Position numbers and translations under genes: made by a program | Shown: positions 53,655-63,564 of the stretch, piece after piece | Layout of the letters: every line of letters starts with the position of its first letter | How positions within the stretch are numbered: the first letter of the stretch is position 1 | Assembly (NCBI GenBank): GCA_012517355.1 | Contig: JAAYVD010000114.1 | Coordinates: forward strand, 1-64,000 | Origin: Candidatus Rifleibacteriota bacterium | GTDB lineage: Bacteria > Muiribacteriota > Ozemobacteria > Ozemobacterales > Ozemobacteraceae | DNA length: 64,000 nucleotides | Direction: 5' to 3' | The notes under the pieces: model-generated | Database searches by the model: none | Told to the model about the DNA's origin: nothing | Seen by the model: only the letters and a program-made list of their open reading frames with translations

Positions 53655-56567
53655 ATGATCAAATGGGTCTGGCTCCTGCTGCGGGGGGCCGTGCTTTCCG
53701 TCTTCAACAGCCTCGTCCACTGGCTCAGTTTCAACGCCGAGATCGAGGCGATGGCGGACGCCCTCAACCACAAGCTGGAAGAACCGGTCCAGCAGATCGG
53801 GGCACGCATCTTCTCCCACCCCGGCGGGTTCATCAAGGACCTCGGCAAGCGGCGCCTGAATATCGCCCAGGCCTACATCAAGATCGCCCGCGACCAGCTG
53901 CCCCGCGACGCCGAGGAACGGCTCAACGCCCTGAAGATGCTGCTCGAGCAGTCGCTGCACGCCAAGACCATCAACATGCCCCTCAACACCGCCCGGGTGC
54001 AGATCAACCTGATGAAGGAGGCGGTCAAGGCCCAGGGCGACAAGCGGCGACAGATGGAAGCCCTGGCCGATTTCGGCCAGGCCTCGTTCGGGCAGGAGGC
54101 GGTCATCCGCCGCTTCCTCGAGGATTTCCACATGATCGAGGTCCCGGAAGAGGACCTGCCGCTGCGCGACCTCGACCTGGGCTGGGACGACCACGTCCAC
54201 GACTTCCTGTCGGAGGGGCGCAAGACCCCGACCCAGGTCCTGCTCGATGCCTTCGTCAAGGGCATGTCCAGCCTGACCCTGGTCTACTCGAACATCGACG
54301 AGCCGATGGTCATCCATGAGGCCCTCACCGCCGGCCAGCTGCTGGGCATCCGCGTCCAGATCGGCATCGAGTTCAGCGTCGGCCGCAGCGGGTCGCGCCG
54401 GCACTACATGTATGTCCCCCCCGACATGGAGGACAGCCGCGCCTTCTTCGCCTTCTTCGCCGACCGCCACGAGGTGTTCGCCCCGTTCCTCCAGGGTCTC
54501 AAGCGCAACGGCGACAACCGCCGCAAATCGATGGCGGCCGCCATCGAGCGGTTCAACAACCTGCAACGCCCCAAGTTGAACGCGGGTTACCCCCCCCAGA
54601 GCCCCTGCTGGGTCTCCCCCGTCACCCTGGAAGACCTCGACCGGGTCGTCGTCTGCGGCCAGGCCAACCGCGTCCACCTCGGCGAGGTGTTGTACGCGAA
54701 GCTGAAAGAGGTGTTCCTCAACCGGGTCCTGGAGCTGAAGGCCCAGGTCAGCGCGGCCCGCGACCGGTTCCGGCGCGGTGTCTACAGCGAATGGGAGATG
54801 AAGAACCTGTTGGCGCAATACCAGGCGGTCCGCGACCAGTATGTGACGATGAACCCCTGGGGCCTGTTCTCCCAGTTCATCGAGATCGGGGAGGCCGGTG
54901 ACTACGACAGCGACTTCACCGACGAGCAGCCCCTGCTCGACACCCTGATCGCCCAGGGCGGCGAGGTGGTCTGGATCCACCCCCTCGAGATCGGCCTGAA
55001 AGAGTCGATGGTCAACCTGCTGCGGCATGCCGGGCGCATCTCCCACGTCGAGACCCTCAACCTGCGCGACAGCACCCATCGCAACCCCAACGACCTGATC
55101 GTCTTCAACAAGCTCGTCTACCTGCTGAACAACGGCACCGCCTCGGATCTCGGCCACTTCTTCGAACAGAACGGCATCCCCGAAGCCACCCCCGACCTCT
55201 GCCGCCAGGCCCTCGCCGCCATCCAGACCCGGGGCATCGTCCCCATCTGTGGCAGCGATTCCACCGGGCGCGACCCCGCCATTCCCGGCATGGGGTTCGT
55301 CAAAACCTCCAGCATCCCGCCCGCCATCCGGCAGTCCTTCCTGGAATCGCACTACAAGCTGGCCCGCCCCATCGCCCAGCTCGTGGTGACCGAAGGGAAG
55401 AAGGTTCCCCAGGACGCCTACGACGAGGAAAGCTTCGACGTCATCTGCATGGGGAAGATCGGCAAGCCCATCCGCAACACGGTGGGGGACGAAACCGAGA
55501 CCGAGCAGGTCACCCTCTCCCAGTTCTGGCACTACCTCAATCCCGCGCTCAAGAACCTCCTGCGCGTCACCGCCGGGTTCGCCGTCGCCTTCTCCTTCAT
55601 GAACTACCAGTATGCCCTGGCCCTGGGCCTGACTTTCGCCGCCATCTGGTTCGGCATCACCGGCACCCGCAACGTCCTGGTCGATCTGATCGCCACCCTC
55701 GGCTCCGACTTCAAGAACTGGTCGCTGCGCAACGTCAACTGGGAGAACCTCTCCCAATCATTGTTCTGGACCGGCTTCAGCGTCCCCATCCTGGGACTGG
55801 TGAAGCTCCAATACGACGCGCTGTGGCCGTTCCCCGAGGGAATGGCGGCCGGCCCCACCCTCTTCGGCCTCAGCCTGGTCAAGGGCGGCATGATCTTCGA
55901 GGCGGTCAAATTCCTCTTCCTGTGCCTCGCCAACGGCCTCTACATCACCACCCACAACCGCCTGCGCAACTTCGACCGCCGCGTCATCCGCGCCAACTTC
56001 TTCCGCACCGTCCTCGCCTGGCCCTTCGCCACCGCCTTCTCCCCCGTCGGCAACTTCCTCGCCATCCCCAGCATCGTCCAGGCCAAGCTCTGGTCCGACG
56101 TGGTGGGCGGCTTCATCGAGGGGTCGGGCAAGTTCAACCAGCGGTTCGTCCTGCGGCAGCGCGACCTGAGTGAACTGCTGCCCCGCCTCGGCTCCCTCGA
56201 CCGCGACACCCGCCTGACCGCCATGGTCGACATCCTCTTCATCTGGTCCCGCCAGCCCCGCGGCAAGACCTGCCTTCGCTACCTCCTGTTGCAGATCCCC
56301 TCCTTCAAGGAATGGTGGCGCGGCAGCAAACTCTCCCCCGACGAGCGGGCGGCCCGCCGGGCCACCTATGAGGGGTACTTCCTGAAGCTCAAGAGCCTGT
56401 TCGACGACCCGGGATGCCTCGTCAACATCTCGGAGTTCATCCTGAAGAACTTCCGTGGCCGCGAGGCCGTCCTGTTGACCGACATGGTCGGCGCCGAGAT
56501 CGAACCCTTCCGGGCCTGGCTCAACGATCTGAAAAGGGCGTTCCCCCCTCCGCCGGCCCAGGCCTGA
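53655..56567 (+). CDS. Large membrane protein of unknown family (970 residues)
   Basis: Begins MIKWVWLLLRGAVLSVFNSL, a membrane anchor. A mostly helical part to about 190 follows, then a segment with LTLVYSNIDEPMVIHEALTA and LLGIRVQIGIEFSVGRSG, which reads somewhat like a PHP-type metal-dependent phosphoesterase core (its His are not all in place), a middle region with VVWIHPLEIGLKESMVNLL and ICGSDSTGRDP, and four to five membrane helices at about 635-815. The C-terminus is helical and charged. No family is recognised with confidence. It has its own promoter and no operon partner: glmM diverges and the ATPase operon is convergent. Confidence 0.72.
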   Translation: MIKWVWLLLRGAVLSVFNSLVHWLSFNAEIEAMADALNHKLEEPVQQIGARIFSHPGGFIKDLGKRRLNIAQAYIKIARDQLPRDAEERLNALKMLLEQSLHAKTINMPLNTARVQINLMKEAVKAQGDKRRQMEALADFGQASFGQEAVIRRFLEDFHMIEVPEEDLPLRDLDLGWDDHVHDFLSEGRKTPTQVLLDAFVKGMSSLTLVYSNIDEPMVIHEALTAGQLLGIRVQIGIEFSVGRSGSRRHYMYVPPDMEDSRAFFAFFADRHEVFAPFLQGLKRNGDNRRKSMAAAIERFNNLQRPKLNAGYPPQSPCWVSPVTLEDLDRVVVCGQANRVHLGEVLYAKLKEVFLNRVLELKAQVSAARDRFRRGVYSEWEMKNLLAQYQAVRDQYVTMNPWGLFSQFIEIGEAGDYDSDFTDEQPLLDTLIAQGGEVVWIHPLEIGLKESMVNLLRHAGRISHVETLNLRDSTHRNPNDLIVFNKLVYLLNNGTASDLGHFFEQNGIPEATPDLCRQALAAIQTRGIVPICGSDSTGRDPAIPGMGFVKTSSIPPAIRQSFLESHYKLARPIAQLVVTEGKKVPQDAYDEESFDVICMGKIGKPIRNTVGDETETEQVTLSQFWHYLNPALKNLLRVTAGFAVAFSFMNYQYALALGLTFAAIWFGITGTRNVLVDLIATLGSDFKNWSLRNVNWENLSQSLFWTGFSVPILGLVKLQYDALWPFPEGMAAGPTLFGLSLVKGGMIFEAVKFLFLCLANGLYITTHNRLRNFDRRVIRANFFRTVLAWPFATAFSPVGNFLAIPSIVQAKLWSDVVGGFIEGSGKFNQRFVLRQRDLSELLPRLGSLDRDTRLTAMVDILFIWSRQPRGKTCLRYLLLQIPSFKEWWRGSKLSPDERAARRATYEGYFLKLKSLFDDPGCLVNISEFILKNFRGREAVLLTDMVGAEIEPFRAWLNDLKRAFPPPPAQA

Positions 56568-56770
56568 TCCCGTTTTCCCATCCGGCCCGCCCGCGACGGC
56601 CCATATTGTCAGGGGAATGGGGCACCGCCCGTTTCCCCGAGTCACTCAGAATGGCTCGAAACCAGCTTCAATAGAAAGTTTCCAGCCAAAATGCGGCATA
56701 CCGCCAGCATGGGTGTGCAAGAAAGCCTGCCTGGCCCTGCCCAGTCGAGCCGGATGCCTTCCCCAAAAGC

Positions 56771-56811
56771 GAGAACCGGGGCCGGCCTGCATCGCCGGAC
56801 ACCCGGTTCTC
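56771..56811 (-). terminator. Terminator of the V-ATPase operon
   Basis: Ten-base perfect arms (GAGAACCGGG and complement) with an inner CCGGC/GCCGG stem. On the minus strand a short U-run (GCTTTTGG) follows. A smaller GGGGGC-TTC-GCCCCC hairpin lies at 56819-56833, nearer the stop of the K subunit gene. Confidence 0.6.
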
Positions 56812-56846
56812 CCCCCGGGGGGGCTTCGCCCCCGTCGCTCGGAAAC

Positions 56847-57335
56847 CTACTTGCCGACGGCCGCCCCGGCCACGGCGGCGACATCGGCCGCCTTTCCCAG
56901 GATCGACAGGCCGAAGACCATGGCGAAGATCCCCACCGTCTCGATGATGCCCAGGGCGATGATCAGCAGGCCGAAACCCTTGCCGCCGTTCTCGTTCAGG
57001 CACCGCACGCCGGCCGCGCCGATCTGGCCCTGATACCAGGCCGAGAACAGCTCGCCGATCCCACATCCCAGGGCCACGCCAAGGAGCAGCAGGGAGTTTT
57101 CCGGAGTGGCCGCCTTGGTCAGCATGCCGTTCATCAGGATCATGGAATAGAGGGTCTGGCTGATGGGCGCGGCCACCATGATGATGTATTGGAAGGACAG
57201 GTTCTTGCCGGCCTTCCCTTCCGCCGCCCAGGCCCCGGCGGCCGCCGTCCCGGCGGCGAGAATCCCCAGGGCGCTGCCCAGGGCACCCAGACCGAGAACC
57301 AGACCGGCCGACAGTTTTCCGATGACTTCCAACAT
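56847..57335 (-). CDS. ntpK: V-type ATPase subunit K (membrane rotor ring)
   Basis: A 162-residue proteolipid with four helices, the double-hairpin K form. Helix 2 has Ser59-Gln60-Thr-Leu-Tyr63, helix 3 Gln102 (WYQGQIG) and helix 4 the ion-carrying Glu132 (GIIETVGIF). These match the positions that hold sodium in the Enterococcus ring (Thr/Ser, Gln, Tyr, Gln, Glu), so a sodium-coupled rotor is likely. There is only one carboxylate per four helices. AAGGAG lies before the ATG at 57335. It is the last gene of the operon. Confidence 0.92.
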   Translation of the reverse strand: MLEVIGKLSAGLVLGLGALGSALGILAAGTAAAGAWAAEGKAGKNLSFQYIIMVAAPISQTLYSMILMNGMLTKAATPENSLLLLGVALGCGIGELFSAWYQGQIGAAGVRCLNENGGKGFGLLIIALGIIETVGIFAMVFGLSILGKAADVAAVAGAAVGK

Positions 57336-57365
57336 GGTTTCTGCTCCTTGTGCAATGAATTGCGC

Positions 57366-59123
57366 TTATGTTCTTTTCCGGAAGGGATCGAACTCCCGCC
57401 CCGACCATTCCATGCCGAGGTGGTTCGAGAACTCGAGAAGATTCAGCCGCACGCCGTGGGCGAAGATGGCCACCAGACCCAGCGCGAAGTTCATGAAGTG
57501 GGCGGCGACCAGCACCAGGACCATGAACACCAGCGGCAGCGGCCGCGCCAGCTCGTTGAAGCTGTGGGCCAGGATGCCGCCGGCCAGGCCGACCGCCCAT
57601 AGGCGGATGTAGGAGATGATGTCCGACAGGAAGGAGGCCGCGTTCAACGCGACCGCCCCCAGCCCCTGGCCGACCGCGGCGAAGAGGTTCCACGAGGGGG
57701 CGGTGAACAGCAGGATCAAAGCCAGCGACAGGCCGAACCCGGGAAGCATCCAGACGGGCCGGGGGTCGCCGTTGACCAGCATCATCACCAGGGCGTACAT
57801 GGGCCAGATGAACAGCAGCCACCCGACCTCCCCCAGCACCGCCAGGCCGGCGGGCTGCCGGGCGACCTTCCACAGGTGCGCGGCAGTCAGGTGCAGGGCC
57901 CCGATCAGGAAGCAGAGGCCCTTGAGGAACTTTGTGGCCTCCTCGGGCTTGTCGGGCAGAACACTCAACCGTTTGAGGAATTCGGGGTTCTCGCCGAACC
58001 AGGTGTTGGTGAGGACGCCGTAGATGAACACCCCGGCGAACAGGGAGATGAACAGCTCGAGGGCGGGGCGGGGGGTGCCCCGGTCGACGAGCGGCTTGAA
58101 GGCCACGGCCAGGGCCAACGCGGCGATCAGGCCATACCCGGCATCGCCGATCAGGAAAGAGGTGAACACGATCAGGGCCGGGAAGAAGGTGGGGCTGATG
58201 TCGGCCTCGCGATAGCCGGGAATGACCCCCAGCAACGAGAACAGGACCTCGATGGGCCGGCACCACCAGGCATTCTCGAACTTGGTGGGAGGCGTCTCGT
58301 CGTCGGCCGGGTCGGCCGTCTGCAGGGCCACCGCCGCCTTGGACTGGTCGAGGGCCCGGCGCAGGCATTCCTCGTGGGCGACCGGCACCCATCCTTTCAG
58401 GACGAAGACGGGCCCCTCCGCGGCCAACCCCGACTCGACCTCGGCGAACCGCTTGCGTTCGAGCAGTTCCTGGTGGTAGGCCCGGATCTCGGGCAGCCGG
58501 CGGGCCATCTCGCGCATGTTCCCGCGGATGCGCTTCTCCTCCTCGAGCACGATGGCCAGAGCCCCCTTCAGCTCGGTCACGTCCTTCTCGGGCGGTGGAA
58601 TCCGCCGGGCCGGCGGTTCCTCGGCGATGGGGGTCTTCGAGACCGCCAGGATGAACTCCTCGCCCGGCCGGCTGGCGACCACCTGCCGCAGGTCGGCCTT
58701 GATGGCGTCGGCGTACCCGGTGGGGCTGAGGAAGAACTCGATGTGCAGCCCACGGGCCCGCAGGGCGGCGAGGTCGTCGCGGCTGATGCGGCCCCAGGGG
58801 GCCACCCGGTCGATCTCGGCCTGGAGGGTGACCTTGTCGGTCTCGACGCGGGCCAGCAGCACCAGGTCGGCCTGCAGTTCGTCGACGAGACGCGACGGGG
58901 TGCCCGGGGGCGGGATCTGCCCCTCGCCGGGCTGCACCTTCTCGAGGGCATCGACGGCGCGAACGGCCGCCTCGATGTCCTTCAACAACTGGTGGGGAAC
59001 CTGCACGGTGGCCGGGTCGACGGCTTCGACATGGATGACCCCCGCCTCCTGCAGGATGGCCAGGACGGCGCCGCGGTCGGCCTGGCGGCCGGCCAGCAAC
59101 AGGCTCTTCATCGGAGTGATCAT
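57366..59123 (-). CDS. ntpI: V-type ATPase subunit I (membrane stator)
   Basis: A 585-residue V-ATPase a/I subunit. The first 300 residues form the cytoplasmic arm with coiled coils (LKGALAIVLEEEKRIRGNMR), and the rest holds about seven membrane helices (FPALIVFTSFLIGDAGYGLI, ISYIRLWAVGLAGGILA with the essential Arg). It conducts the ion and joins stator to rotor. The ATG at 59123 overlaps the D subunit stop (ATGA). A longer frame above it is the D gene in another phase. It is somewhat shorter than the 650-residue average. Confidence 0.92.
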   Translation of the reverse strand: MITPMKSLLLAGRQADRGAVLAILQEAGVIHVEAVDPATVQVPHQLLKDIEAAVRAVDALEKVQPGEGQIPPPGTPSRLVDELQADLVLLARVETDKVTLQAEIDRVAPWGRISRDDLAALRARGLHIEFFLSPTGYADAIKADLRQVVASRPGEEFILAVSKTPIAEEPPARRIPPPEKDVTELKGALAIVLEEEKRIRGNMREMARRLPEIRAYHQELLERKRFAEVESGLAAEGPVFVLKGWVPVAHEECLRRALDQSKAAVALQTADPADDETPPTKFENAWWCRPIEVLFSLLGVIPGYREADISPTFFPALIVFTSFLIGDAGYGLIAALALAVAFKPLVDRGTPRPALELFISLFAGVFIYGVLTNTWFGENPEFLKRLSVLPDKPEEATKFLKGLCFLIGALHLTAAHLWKVARQPAGLAVLGEVGWLLFIWPMYALVMMLVNGDPRPVWMLPGFGLSLALILLFTAPSWNLFAAVGQGLGAVALNAASFLSDIISYIRLWAVGLAGGILAHSFNELARPLPLVFMVLVLVAAHFMNFALGLVAIFAHGVRLNLLEFSNHLGMEWSGREFDPFRKRT

Positions 59124-59737
59124 GTCGCGCCTCCTTCGGCCGCCTGGGTCTTGCCCTTGGCGATCTTGGCGCGGCCGACGCCGGCCACCTGCTCCTCGCC
59201 GAGGGCGATGCGGATCACCCGGATGTTCTCGATCGCGCGCGGGATCATGATCTTCTCGAACAGGTTGACCCGCTGGGTGACCTTGCGCAGTTCCTGTTGC
59301 AACACCCGTTCCTGTTCCATCAGGACCTTGATGCGCTCGCGCAGTTCGAGCAGATCCTTGATGAACTGCACGCCGCGGTCGGTCCAGGGCGGGGTGGCGA
59401 ACAGGCTGTAGGGCTGCACCTCGTAGGCCACGCGCGCGAGGGTGGGCAGCTCGATGCCGGCCACGTTCTTGACCCCGCGCTGGATCTCCTTGACCCGCAC
59501 CAGGCGGGTGATCGGACCGGGAATCGACTCGCTGAAGAGGGTCACCCACCGGTCGATCTGGACGATGCGATGGTCGATTTCGGCCCGCACCTTGGCCCGT
59601 TCCGCGCGCACCTTCTGGATCTCCATCTGGATCTGCTGCTTCTTCAGCAGCAGGGTGGGCAGGAACCGCTTGAACATGGCCAGGGACCGGCGCTGCTTCA
59701 GCAGTTCCGGTCGGGTCTTCTTGATCTTTTCGGCCAT
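59120..59737 (-). CDS. ntpD: V-type ATPase subunit D (central stalk)
   Basis: A 205-residue D subunit: KKTRPELLKQRRSLAMFKRF and LLLKKQQIQMEIQKV are the N-terminal coiled-coil of the rotor shaft; RVNLFEKIMIPRAIENIRVI is the conserved C-terminal coil. It turns inside the A3B3 head and couples it to the membrane ring. Its stop overlaps the I subunit start. It follows the B gene by 26 nt. Confidence 0.94.
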   Translation of the reverse strand: MAEKIKKTRPELLKQRRSLAMFKRFLPTLLLKKQQIQMEIQKVRAERAKVRAEIDHRIVQIDRWVTLFSESIPGPITRLVRVKEIQRGVKNVAGIELPTLARVAYEVQPYSLFATPPWTDRGVQFIKDLLELRERIKVLMEQERVLQQELRKVTQRVNLFEKIMIPRAIENIRVIRIALGEEQVAGVGRAKIAKGKTQAAEGGAT

Positions 59738-59763
59738 CGCCTTCTCGCTCCGTCAGCCGCCGG

Positions 59764-61062
59764 TCAGGCTTTCTTCGGCCAGTATTTCTCGGCGAGGTTG
59801 GTCCGGATGCCCGTCTCGCGCGGTTCGAAGCAGTCCGCCAGGATGCTCCAGCACATCGACAGCGCGTCGAACAGGGGGATGTTCAGCGACAGATCCATGA
59901 TCTTCGACTCGAACAGGTCGCCGTATTTGAGAAGCTTGTGGTCCCAGCCCGACATCTCGAAGCCCATCGCCCGCTTCTCGCGCGCCTCGCGGCATTTCGC
60001 GTAGAGCTGGATGCAGCCGTCCATGATAGCCCGGTGGTCGTCGCGGGTCTTGCCGTTGACCAGCTGCTTCAGGCGCGACAGCGAACCGAACGGCTCGATG
60101 ACCCCGCCCTTCACGTAGAACTGGCCCTCGGTGATGTAGCCGGTGTTGTCGGGAACCGGGTGGGTGACGTCGTCGCCGGGCATCGTGGTGACGGCCATGA
60201 TGGTGACCGACCCGGCGTCCTCGAAGACGACGGCCTTCTCGTAGCGCGAAGCCAGCTGGGAGTAGAGGTCGCCCGGGAAGCCGCGGTTGGAGGGGATCTG
60301 CTCCATGGTGATGGCGATCTCCTTCAGCGCGTTGGCGAAGCTCGTCATGTCGGTGAGCAGGCACAGGACGCGCTTTCCCTGCTCGGCGAACTTCTCGGCC
60401 ACGGTCAGGGCGATGTCGGGGGTCTGCAGGCACTCGACCACCGGGTCGGACGCGGTGTGGATGAACAGGATCGAGCGCGACATGGCGCCGCCTTCCTCGA
60501 GCCGGTTCTTGAAATACAGGTATTCGTCGTATTTGAGGCCCATGCCGCCCAGGATGATGACGTCGGCCTCGGCCTGCAGCGCGATGCGGGCCAGCAGCTC
60601 GTTGTAGGGCTCGCCGGGGATCGAGAAGATCGGCAGCTTCTGGCCCTCGACCAGCGTGTTGAACACGTCGATCATCGGGATGTTGGTCGGGATCATGCGG
60701 TGCGGCATCAGGCGCACGGCGGGGTTGACGGCGGGTCCACCCACCATGACCAGGTTGTCGGACAAGGCGGTGCGGCCGTCGCGTGGCGCGCCGCCGCCGG
60801 TGAAGACGCGGCCGAACAGGTTGTCGGAGAAGCTGAACCGCATGGCCGACCCGAGGAAGGAGACCTTGTCGCCGGTCGAGACGCCGCGGGTTCCCGAGAA
60901 GATCTGCAGCGAGACATCCTCGCCGTTGACCCGGATGACCTGGGCGAACGAACGGCCGCCCCTCCCCTCGACCTCGGCGAGTTCCTCGTAGCCGACGTTG
61001 CCGGCCTTCAGGGTGGCGACGTTGCCGGCGATCTTGTCGATGCGGTTGTAGTATTTACGCAT
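59764..61062 (-). CDS. ntpB: V-type ATPase subunit B (non-catalytic head)
   Basis: A 432-residue regulatory subunit of the head: [60 protein letters not shown] and [20 protein letters not shown]. The P-loop of the catalytic subunit is replaced ([10 protein letters not shown]), as normal for B. It is shorter than most B subunits (about 460). The ATG at 61062 overlaps the A subunit stop by 8 nt. Confidence 0.95.
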   Translation of the reverse strand: MRKYYNRIDKIAGNVATLKAGNVGYEELAEVEGRGGRSFAQVIRVNGEDVSLQIFSGTRGVSTGDKVSFLGSAMRFSFSDNLFGRVFTGGGAPRDGRTALSDNLVMVGGPAVNPAVRLMPHRMIPTNIPMIDVFNTLVEGQKLPIFSIPGEPYNELLARIALQAEADVIILGGMGLKYDEYLYFKNRLEEGGAMSRSILFIHTASDPVVECLQTPDIALTVAEKFAEQGKRVLCLLTDMTSFANALKEIAITMEQIPSNRGFPGDLYSQLASRYEKAVVFEDAGSVTIMAVTTMPGDDVTHPVPDNTGYITEGQFYVKGGVIEPFGSLSRLKQLVNGKTRDDHRAIMDGCIQLYAKCREAREKRAMGFEMSGWDHKLLKYGDLFESKIMDLSLNIPLFDALSMCWSILADCFEPRETGIRTNLAEKYWPKKA

Positions 61063-62803
61063 GGCTGGCTTCCTTCGTCTGGGCGGCGCCGGCGGTCAGG
61101 CACTCGCGGATCTTGGCCTCGGCATCCTTCAGGGCGGGGGTGTCCCACGCGGTGTAGTTCCAGTTGCGGAACCGCTCGGTGAGGGTGAAGAACAGGTCGC
61201 GGGCCTGCTCCTTGTCGGTGAAGGAGAACGGATGGGCGAGGACCTCGGTGACCATCTCGAACAGCTTCTTCTGGCGCGGAGGCGGGCAGGCGGCGTCGAT
61301 GTCGTCGAACGAGTTCTGCTGCAGGTAGACGGTGTCGAGCAGCTCGGACTTCAGGTAGACCACGAAGTCCTCCATGGCGGTGCCTTCCTCGCCGACGACC
61401 TGCATCATCTCGTAGATGCTCTTGCCCTTCTTCAGGAATGCGTGGGCCCCGGCCACCTTCTTCCCGTCGATCAGGCCGGTGTATTTCGACCAGGAGTCGA
61501 GCGGGTCGATGGCCGGGAACCGGCGGGCGTAGGATCGCGCGTAGGACAGGCCGAGGAAGGCGCCCACGACCTTCAGAGTGCCCTGGGTGACCGGTTCCTC
61601 GAAGTTGCCGCCGGCGGGGCTGACCGCGCCGCCGATGGTCAGCGAGGCCACCCGGCCGTCGGGCAGCTTGACCACGCCGCCACGCTCGTAGAAGCGGGCG
61701 ATCGAACTCTCGAGGTAGGCGGGGAAGGCCTCCTCGCCCGGGATCTCCTCGAGGCGGCCGCTCATCTCGCGGAGGGCCTGCGCCCAGCGGGAGGTCGAAT
61801 CGGCCAGCAGCAGGACGTTGAGGCCGAGCTGCCGATAGTATTCGCCCATGGTGACGGCGGTGTAGACCGACGATTCGCGGGCCGCCACCGGCATCGAGCT
61901 GGTGTTGCAGATGATGATGGTCCGCTCCATCAGCGTCTTGCCGGTGCGCGGGTCGGTCAGGTGCGGGAACTCGCGCAGGGTCTCGACGACCTCGCCGGCC
62001 CGTTCGCCGCAGGCCGCCACGATGACGATGTCGACCTCGGCGTGGCGGCTGGTGATCTGTTGCAGAACCGTCTTGCCCGCGCCGAACGGCCCGGGAATGC
62101 AGTAGGTGCCGCCGAGCATGATGGGGAAGAAGGTGTCGATGATGCGCTGCTTGGTGACCAGCGGGGTGGTGGGCAGCAAGCGGGTTTCGTAGAACCCGAG
62201 GGGGATGCGGACCTGCCAGCGCTGGATCATGGTGACGGACCGGGTCTGGCCGCCCTGTTCGAGCACCGCGACCTCGGCATCGACCGGGTAGTCGCCGGCG
62301 GGCTTCACCGACTGCACGGTCCATTCCCCGGCCAGGTCGAAGGGGGCCATGACGAAATGGTCGAAAATACCCTCGGGCACCCTGCCCAGGTTGGTGGCCG
62401 CGCGCACCCTGTCCCCGGGCTTGGCCACGGGGGTGAAGGCCCATTTCTTCGCCCGGTCGAGGGCCGGCAGGTAGTGGCCGGGTTCGAGGAACCGGCCGAC
62501 CTTCCGGGCCAGCAGGGGAAGCGGGTTCTGCAGGCCGTCGTAGATCTGGCCCAGCAGGCCGGGGCCCAGTTCCAGCGACAGCAGCTCGTCGGTGATCTCC
62601 ACCTCGTCGCCGGCCTTCAGACCGCGGGTGAGCTCGAAAACCTGCATGTCGGCCCGGTTGCCGCGGATGCGGATGATCTCCGACATGAGCCTGACGCCGT
62701 CGGACCGGCGGCAGTAGGCGACAGCGTTCTGCCGGATGGCACCGTCGACTTCGGCGGTCACCATGTTCCCGTAAATCGTGAGGATCTTGCCGGTGAGGCT
62801 CAT
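61055..62803 (-). CDS. ntpA: V-type ATPase catalytic subunit A
   Basis: A 582-residue catalytic subunit of usual V/A-type length: [20 protein letters not shown] at the start, Walker [32 protein letters not shown] with the catalytic Glu, [20 protein letters not shown] and [20 protein letters not shown]. It includes the bulge domain of V/A-type enzymes. It hydrolyses or makes ATP in the cytoplasm. The ATG at 62803 overlaps the upstream DUF2764 stop (ATGA). Confidence 0.96.
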   Translation of the reverse strand: MSLTGKILTIYGNMVTAEVDGAIRQNAVAYCRRSDGVRLMSEIIRIRGNRADMQVFELTRGLKAGDEVEITDELLSLELGPGLLGQIYDGLQNPLPLLARKVGRFLEPGHYLPALDRAKKWAFTPVAKPGDRVRAATNLGRVPEGIFDHFVMAPFDLAGEWTVQSVKPAGDYPVDAEVAVLEQGGQTRSVTMIQRWQVRIPLGFYETRLLPTTPLVTKQRIIDTFFPIMLGGTYCIPGPFGAGKTVLQQITSRHAEVDIVIVAACGERAGEVVETLREFPHLTDPRTGKTLMERTIIICNTSSMPVAARESSVYTAVTMGEYYRQLGLNVLLLADSTSRWAQALREMSGRLEEIPGEEAFPAYLESSIARFYERGGVVKLPDGRVASLTIGGAVSPAGGNFEEPVTQGTLKVVGAFLGLSYARSYARRFPAIDPLDSWSKYTGLIDGKKVAGAHAFLKKGKSIYEMMQVVGEEGTAMEDFVVYLKSELLDTVYLQQNSFDDIDAACPPPRQKKLFEMVTEVLAHPFSFTDKEQARDLFFTLTERFRNWNYTAWDTPALKDAEAKIRECLTAGAAQTKEASHA

Positions 62804-63561
62804 ACCGAGGTCACCTCCTGGAGGATCTTGATGCCCTCAGCACGGTTCAGGCGCGCGTGGCGCAGCAGAAGGCGCAGCTTGAGGATGTAGGCGATCAGTT
62901 CTTCGATGCGGAAGGAGTAGCGGACAGCCTGCTCCTCGAGGAAACGGGCCCGCCCCTCGTCGAGGACGAGTTCGGCCGCCAGCGGATCCTGGGCCATGCA
63001 GGCCTCCTGGATCAGGGCGGTATGATCGATGGCCGGGTCGAGCCCCTGGTCGGGTGGCGGAGCGACCGGCCCCTGGCAGAAGGAGCCGCCGGGCTGCCCC
63101 CCGCCGGACGGCACGGGCGCCTCTTCCGCCAGGTTCCGGGCGCGGGTGGCGGCCATCTGCCAGCGGAGGGCGCGCTCCCAGCCGGCCCACAGCGTGAGCA
63201 GGGGGGAACCCAGGGAGCGGCCGCGTTCGGCCACATGCCGGTAGAACCGGTCCATCACCTCGGTCAGCCAGACCTCCTCGGTCTGGTCGGCGGCGGCCTC
63301 GCCGAACATCGCGGCCAGGGTGGGAGGCAGGGAACCGGGGTCGGGCGCGGGCTGGCCGGCGACGCCGGGCAGGTGCAGGCGTGACCCGACCAGGTCCCGC
63401 AGGGTGTCCTCGAGCTGGATGAGCTCGAACAGGGCGCGGATCTCGCGGCCGGGAATCTCGCCGGCCAGGCGCCCGACCTCCTCGAGAGTGATCGGCGGCG
63501 CTTCGCCCAGTCCCGGGAGGGGTGGGAGAAACGTCAGGAGATAATGGAGGCCCGCAGCCAC
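62800..63561 (-). CDS. DUF2764-type V-ATPase operon protein
   Basis: A 253-residue helical protein between subunits E and A. It begins AAGLHYLLTFLPPLPGLGEA, has two helical halves (about 25-120 and 185-253, EEQAVRYSFRIEELIAYILK) and a Pro/Gly linker. In Chlamydia and Treponema a protein of the DUF2764 family sits at exactly this place in the ATPase operon; the sequence features and position match it. It may stand in for the C subunit or a stator piece. The start is the GTG at 63561, 3 nt after the E stop, with GGGGAAG upstream. Confidence 0.75.
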   Translation of the reverse strand: MAAGLHYLLTFLPPLPGLGEAPPITLEEVGRLAGEIPGREIRALFELIQLEDTLRDLVGSRLHLPGVAGQPAPDPGSLPPTLAAMFGEAAADQTEEVWLTEVMDRFYRHVAERGRSLGSPLLTLWAGWERALRWQMAATRARNLAEEAPVPSGGGQPGGSFCQGPVAPPPDQGLDPAIDHTALIQEACMAQDPLAAELVLDEGRARFLEEQAVRYSFRIEELIAYILKLRLLLRHARLNRAEGIKILQEVTSV

Positions 63562-63564
63562 GGG

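Noticed and set aside
53631-55757. Minus-strand 708-codon frame under the 970-residue gene
   Set aside because: Val/Gly/Asp/Leu-rich shadow with no start context; the plus frame has promoter, membrane helices and normal composition.
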